Of a stretch of 47,899 nucleotides of DNA, positions 45,720 to 47,899 are shown one piece after another; the stretch's first letter is position 1; each line of letters begins with the position of its first letter. Position numbers and translations under genes: made by a program. The notes under the pieces were generated by a model. The model was given only the letters and a program-made list of their open reading frames with translations, was not told the origin of the DNA and searched no databases. The stretch is from GCA-2746795 sp964643965. GTDB lineage: Bacteria; Chloroflexota; Anaerolineae; Promineifilales; Promineifilaceae. The stretch lies in assembly GCA_964643965.1 (NCBI GenBank), contig CAZXVH010000026.1, positions 1 through 47,899 of the forward strand. Reading direction: 5' to 3'.

Positions 45720-47435
45720 ATGACAGCGATATTGGGAATCAATTGTAGTGGCTATCACTCATCAGCCTGCTTACTGATTAATGGAGAAATTGCGGCTGCC
45801 ATTACAGAAGAAAGAATAACACGTATCAAACAAGATAAATCATTCCCCACACAAGCAATTCGTTACTGTTGTCACACAGCAAATATTAGTTTGTCTGAAG
45901 TAACTGATATTTTTATTGGCTGGAATCCCGCCTACTACATGCACCGTTCTGATAACATGCTTCATAATGCCATGAAAGACCGGGGCAAACTCAGCTACCT
46001 GGCCCTCAATGAATTGGCCTTGCTCAACAACACCCCCTTGAATGGTGGCGCCCAGATGTCAATCCGCCAGGAAATTGAAACAATAAGCACCCATTGGCGC
46101 ATTCATTTTGTTGATCACCACGAAGCTCATGCCGCCAATGGATTTTTTCAGTCCGGCTTCCAGAAAGCTGACGCCCTGATCATTGATGGCTTTGGCGAAG
46201 TATCTTCCGGTTTTTCCGGAACTATTACAAAAGATGGCATCAAAATTTATGCCGTAAATCGTACCCCCCATTCTTTAGGACTTCTCTACACAGCGTTCAC
46301 CGATTTTTTAGGTTTTAAGCCAAATGGTGATGAGTGGAAAGTGATGGCATTAGCTTCTTTAGGAGATCCTGCTATCTATTACGATCTAATTCGCCCGATG
46401 GTCAAAGTAGACGGCCTGCGCTATGAAGTTGATCTCAGTTTTTTTGAGAGCTTCCTCTACTTCACACCTCATTACTATTCACCTAAATTAGTAGAATTAT
46501 TTGGTGAGCCTTTACCATGTGGGGCTGTCCTCACTGAGCGGGAATACAACATTGTTGCTGCCGTCCAACGTGTTACCGAGGAAACCATTTTTGAATTGCT
46601 GACAAACCTGTATCACCAGACCGGAAACGATAATTTGATTGTAGGCGGCGGCGTATTTATGAATTCGGTTGTCAATGGGCAATTGTATAACAAGACACCG
46701 TATAAAGATATTTTTATCGGTGGCAGCCCAGATGATTCAGGCGTAAGCATCGGCAGCGCTTTATTTGGCTCAAATTATCTGTTGGCAGAGAAGACAAACA
46801 TTCCTCGCTCCCGGCACAATTCCTTTGGGAAGACGTATACCAATGAGGCCATTGAAGCCGAGTTAAAACAACGCAAGCTACGTTATCAAATGATTGACGA
46901 TCCGGCAGGGGTGGCAGCGGTGCATATTTGGGACAAGAAAATCGTGGCCTGGTTCCAGGGTGCTTCTGAATTTGGGCAACGGGCGCTGGGAAATCGCAGT
47001 ATTTTAGCAGACTCCACAGACCTACATACAAAGGATTTGGTTAACGCCACCATCAAGTACCGCGAATTTTTTCGGCCATTTGCGCCGGCCGTTTTGTCAG
47101 AGCGCCAGCCGGAAATATTTGTCAGCAACACAGACCAGACCTCTTATTTCATGGAGAAGGTTTTCCCCTTCCAAGAAGATTGGAAGGCGCGTGTCCCGGC
47201 TGTAGTTCATTTTGATGGAAGCGGCCGTTTGCAAACTGTAAAGCGAGAGATAACGCCATTGTATTATGAGATGATTGCCCAGTTTGAAGCGCTTTCCGAT
47301 ATCCCTATTGTCTTGAATACCTCTTTTAATGTAAATGGGATGCCTTTAGTCGAAACGCCTGGAGACGCCATTGATTGTTTTTATCAATCTGGTATTGACA
47401 CGCTCATCATACATAATTATATGGTTGAAAAATAA
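45720..47435 (+). CDS. NodU/TobZ-family O-carbamoyltransferase
   Basis: 571 residues. The N-terminal Kae1-like domain begins ILGINCSGYHSSACLLINGE and contains the metal-binding VDHHEAHAANGFF motif; DGFGEVSSGF and GDEWKVMALASLG follow. The YrdC-like C-terminal part shows VGGGVFMNS, GSPDDSGVSIGSALFG, EFGQRALGNRSILAD, REFFRPFAPAVL and LNTSFNVNGMPLVETP, all hallmarks of this family (NodU, TobZ, NovN). It makes carbamoyl-adenylate from carbamoyl phosphate and ATP and transfers it to a hydroxyl, here probably on the sugar or the peptide-polyketide. It looks slightly more AT-rich than the assembly-line genes. RBS AGGGAGAAAA precedes ATG 45720. Last intact gene of the cluster. Confidence 0.92.
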   Translation: MTAILGINCSGYHSSACLLINGEIAAAITEERITRIKQDKSFPTQAIRYCCHTANISLSEVTDIFIGWNPAYYMHRSDNMLHNAMKDRGKLSYLALNELALLNNTPLNGGAQMSIRQEIETISTHWRIHFVDHHEAHAANGFFQSGFQKADALIIDGFGEVSSGFSGTITKDGIKIYAVNRTPHSLGLLYTAFTDFLGFKPNGDEWKVMALASLGDPAIYYDLIRPMVKVDGLRYEVDLSFFESFLYFTPHYYSPKLVELFGEPLPCGAVLTEREYNIVAAVQRVTEETIFELLTNLYHQTGNDNLIVGGGVFMNSVVNGQLYNKTPYKDIFIGGSPDDSGVSIGSALFGSNYLLAEKTNIPRSRHNSFGKTYTNEAIEAELKQRKLRYQMIDDPAGVAAVHIWDKKIVAWFQGASEFGQRALGNRSILADSTDLHTKDLVNATIKYREFFRPFAPAVLSERQPEIFVSNTDQTSYFMEKVFPFQEDWKARVPAVVHFDGSGRLQTVKREITPLYYEMIAQFEALSDIPIVLNTSFNVNGMPLVETPGDAIDCFYQSGIDTLIIHNYMVEK

Positions 47436-47519
47436 ATAGTAATCTGAACAGGTACTTGAATCTGGGTGACACCACAGTAAAACGTGGTTGAACGTTAAAA
47501 ACGGCAAAATTAGCAAAAA

Positions 47520-47584
47520 TGGATTCATCATGCATACTGATACGTTTTGCGAAACCGAACTTAGTAAGAGACATGATGAATCCA
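47520..47584. repeat. 13-bp inverted repeat spanning the start of the transposase relic
   Basis: TGGATTCATCATG (47520-47532) and CATGATGAATCCA (47572-47584) are perfect complements with a 39-base spacer. The right arm includes the probable start codon of the transposase relic. It may be a terminal or subterminal repeat or a hairpin that masks that start. It lies just after the cluster end, so it could also serve as a terminator-like structure, although no T-run follows. Confidence 0.6.
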
Positions 47585-47790
47585 AAAGAGCTATTTTGCC
47601 CTAATATCGACTGTCCAGCTAGAGGACAAAGAGGTGAGGGAAATATCACCATCCATGGTCAAAAAGAAAAGCGCTGCCATTGTAAGGTGTGTGACAAAAC
47701 CTTTGCTGCCACTAAAGGCACCCTGTTCTACCGCTTACGAACAGATCCGCAGTTGGTTATGTGGGTCATCGTCTTGTTAGCTTATGGTTG
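47573..47790 (+). pseudogene. Truncated zinc-ribbon transposase (IS1-like N-terminal domain)
   Basis: From ATG 47573 the frame reads MMNPKELFCPNIDCPARGQ, then CHCKVCDKTFAATKGT and RLRTDPQLVMWVIVLLAYG. The CxxxxC and CxCxxC cysteines form a zinc ribbon like that of IS1-type transposase N-termini, followed by the start of a helix-turn-helix. After AYGC, at about 47790, the frame turns into unrelated residues and stops at 47830, exactly where another element appears to begin. The 3' part presumably lies beyond that element. An upstream in-frame ATG at 47519 exists, but the family-like sequence begins at 47573. It marks the right border of the cluster. Confidence 0.65.
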
Positions 47791-47899
47791 TGTTATAGTT
47801 CAGATAAAAATGGACAGGGTCTTCATTTAGAAAGAGAATAACCCACAACAAAAGGAGCATCAAAATGAAGACAAATAACCGTAAACGCAAACAATATCA
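47791..47899 (+). mobile_element. Left end of a second insertion element, IS3-type, running off the window
   Basis: The sequence starting TGTTATAGTTCAGATAAAAA, followed by TGGACAGGG, resembles left inverted repeats of IS3-family elements, which often contain AAAAATGGACA. It begins just where the transposase relic loses its family sequence, as expected if this element inserted into it. A well-spaced RBS and a short basic open frame follow. The right end is outside the window, so the assignment is tentative. Confidence 0.45.
47865..47899 (+). CDS. Partial open frame, possibly IS3 OrfA N-terminus
   Basis: ATG 47865 is preceded by AAAGGAG at 47851-47857, a strong ribosome binding site with 7-base spacing. 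Eleven codons are visible, very basic (MKTNNRKRKQY), and the window then ends. IS3 OrfA proteins often begin with such a basic stretch. Too short for firm identification. Confidence 0.4.
   Translation, partial: MKTNNRKRKQY

Noticed and set aside
47471..47488. ACCAC/GTGGT hairpin after the carbamoyltransferase, considered as a terminator.
   Set aside because: Five-base stem and no T-run; too weak to call a terminator.

Overview
The window holds one large co-directional biosynthetic gene cluster. About 46 kb, from roughly 1,440 to 47,435, is entirely on the + strand. It reads as a hybrid NRPS/type I PKS pathway for a glycosylated, probably carbamoylated lipopeptide or aryl-peptide, flanked on both sides by transposon debris. 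No rRNA, tRNA, CRISPR array, transcriptional regulator or phosphopantetheinyl transferase was recognised.

Host: GC content looks close to half, and the palindrome AACGGCCGTT (core ACGGCCGT) occurs about 60 times in all reading frames, behaving like a genome-wide iterated palindrome. I did not notice repeated HIP1 (GCGATCGC), so a typical HIP1-rich cyanobacterium is less likely. A filamentous or environmental Chloroflexota (Anaerolineae-like) is my best guess. This is inference; no taxonomic marker is in the window.

Layout. (1) 1-620: remnant of an IS3-family transposase. (2) 620-1438: AT-rich, gene-free, probably containing the cluster promoter. (3) 1445-4875: DrrA-type ABC ATPase and two ABC-2 permeases. 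(4) 4929-33658: the assembly line, in this order: FAAL-ACP-KS-AT-DH-psiKR-ER-KR-ACP; NRPS C-A-T-E; a small membrane protein; NRPS C-A-T-E; a stand-alone ACP with an FkbH-like protein; a type II thioesterase with a Cys nucleophile; NRPS C-A-T; a KS-(dead AT)-T-TE protein with a C-terminal membrane helix; and a second type II thioesterase. (5) 33651-39198: a deoxy-aminosugar cassette (3,4-ketoisomerase, 2,3-dehydratase, PLP aminotransferase) bracketed by two paralogous GT1 glycosyltransferases. (6) 39238-42406: a MacB-like ABC ATPase and FtsX permease pair. (7) 42478-45667: a MIO aromatic ammonia-lyase closely resembling cyanobacterial PAL, translationally coupled to a 4CL-like acyl-CoA ligase. 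(8) 45720-47435: a NodU/TobZ-type carbamoyltransferase. (9) 47440-47899: a zinc-ribbon transposase relic cut by the left end of another IS3-type element running off the window.

How it works together (inferred from domain order and docking motifs): an acid, either a fatty acid or an aryl acid from the lyase, is adenylated by the FAAL and extended once with full reduction. Three amino acids are then added, the first two epimerised to D. A last KS module with no working AT extends or processes the chain, and a membrane-tethered TE releases it. An unusual 2,3-dideoxy-3-amino type sugar is attached by one or both glycosyltransferases, a carbamoyl group is added, and two separate ABC systems export the product or confer immunity.
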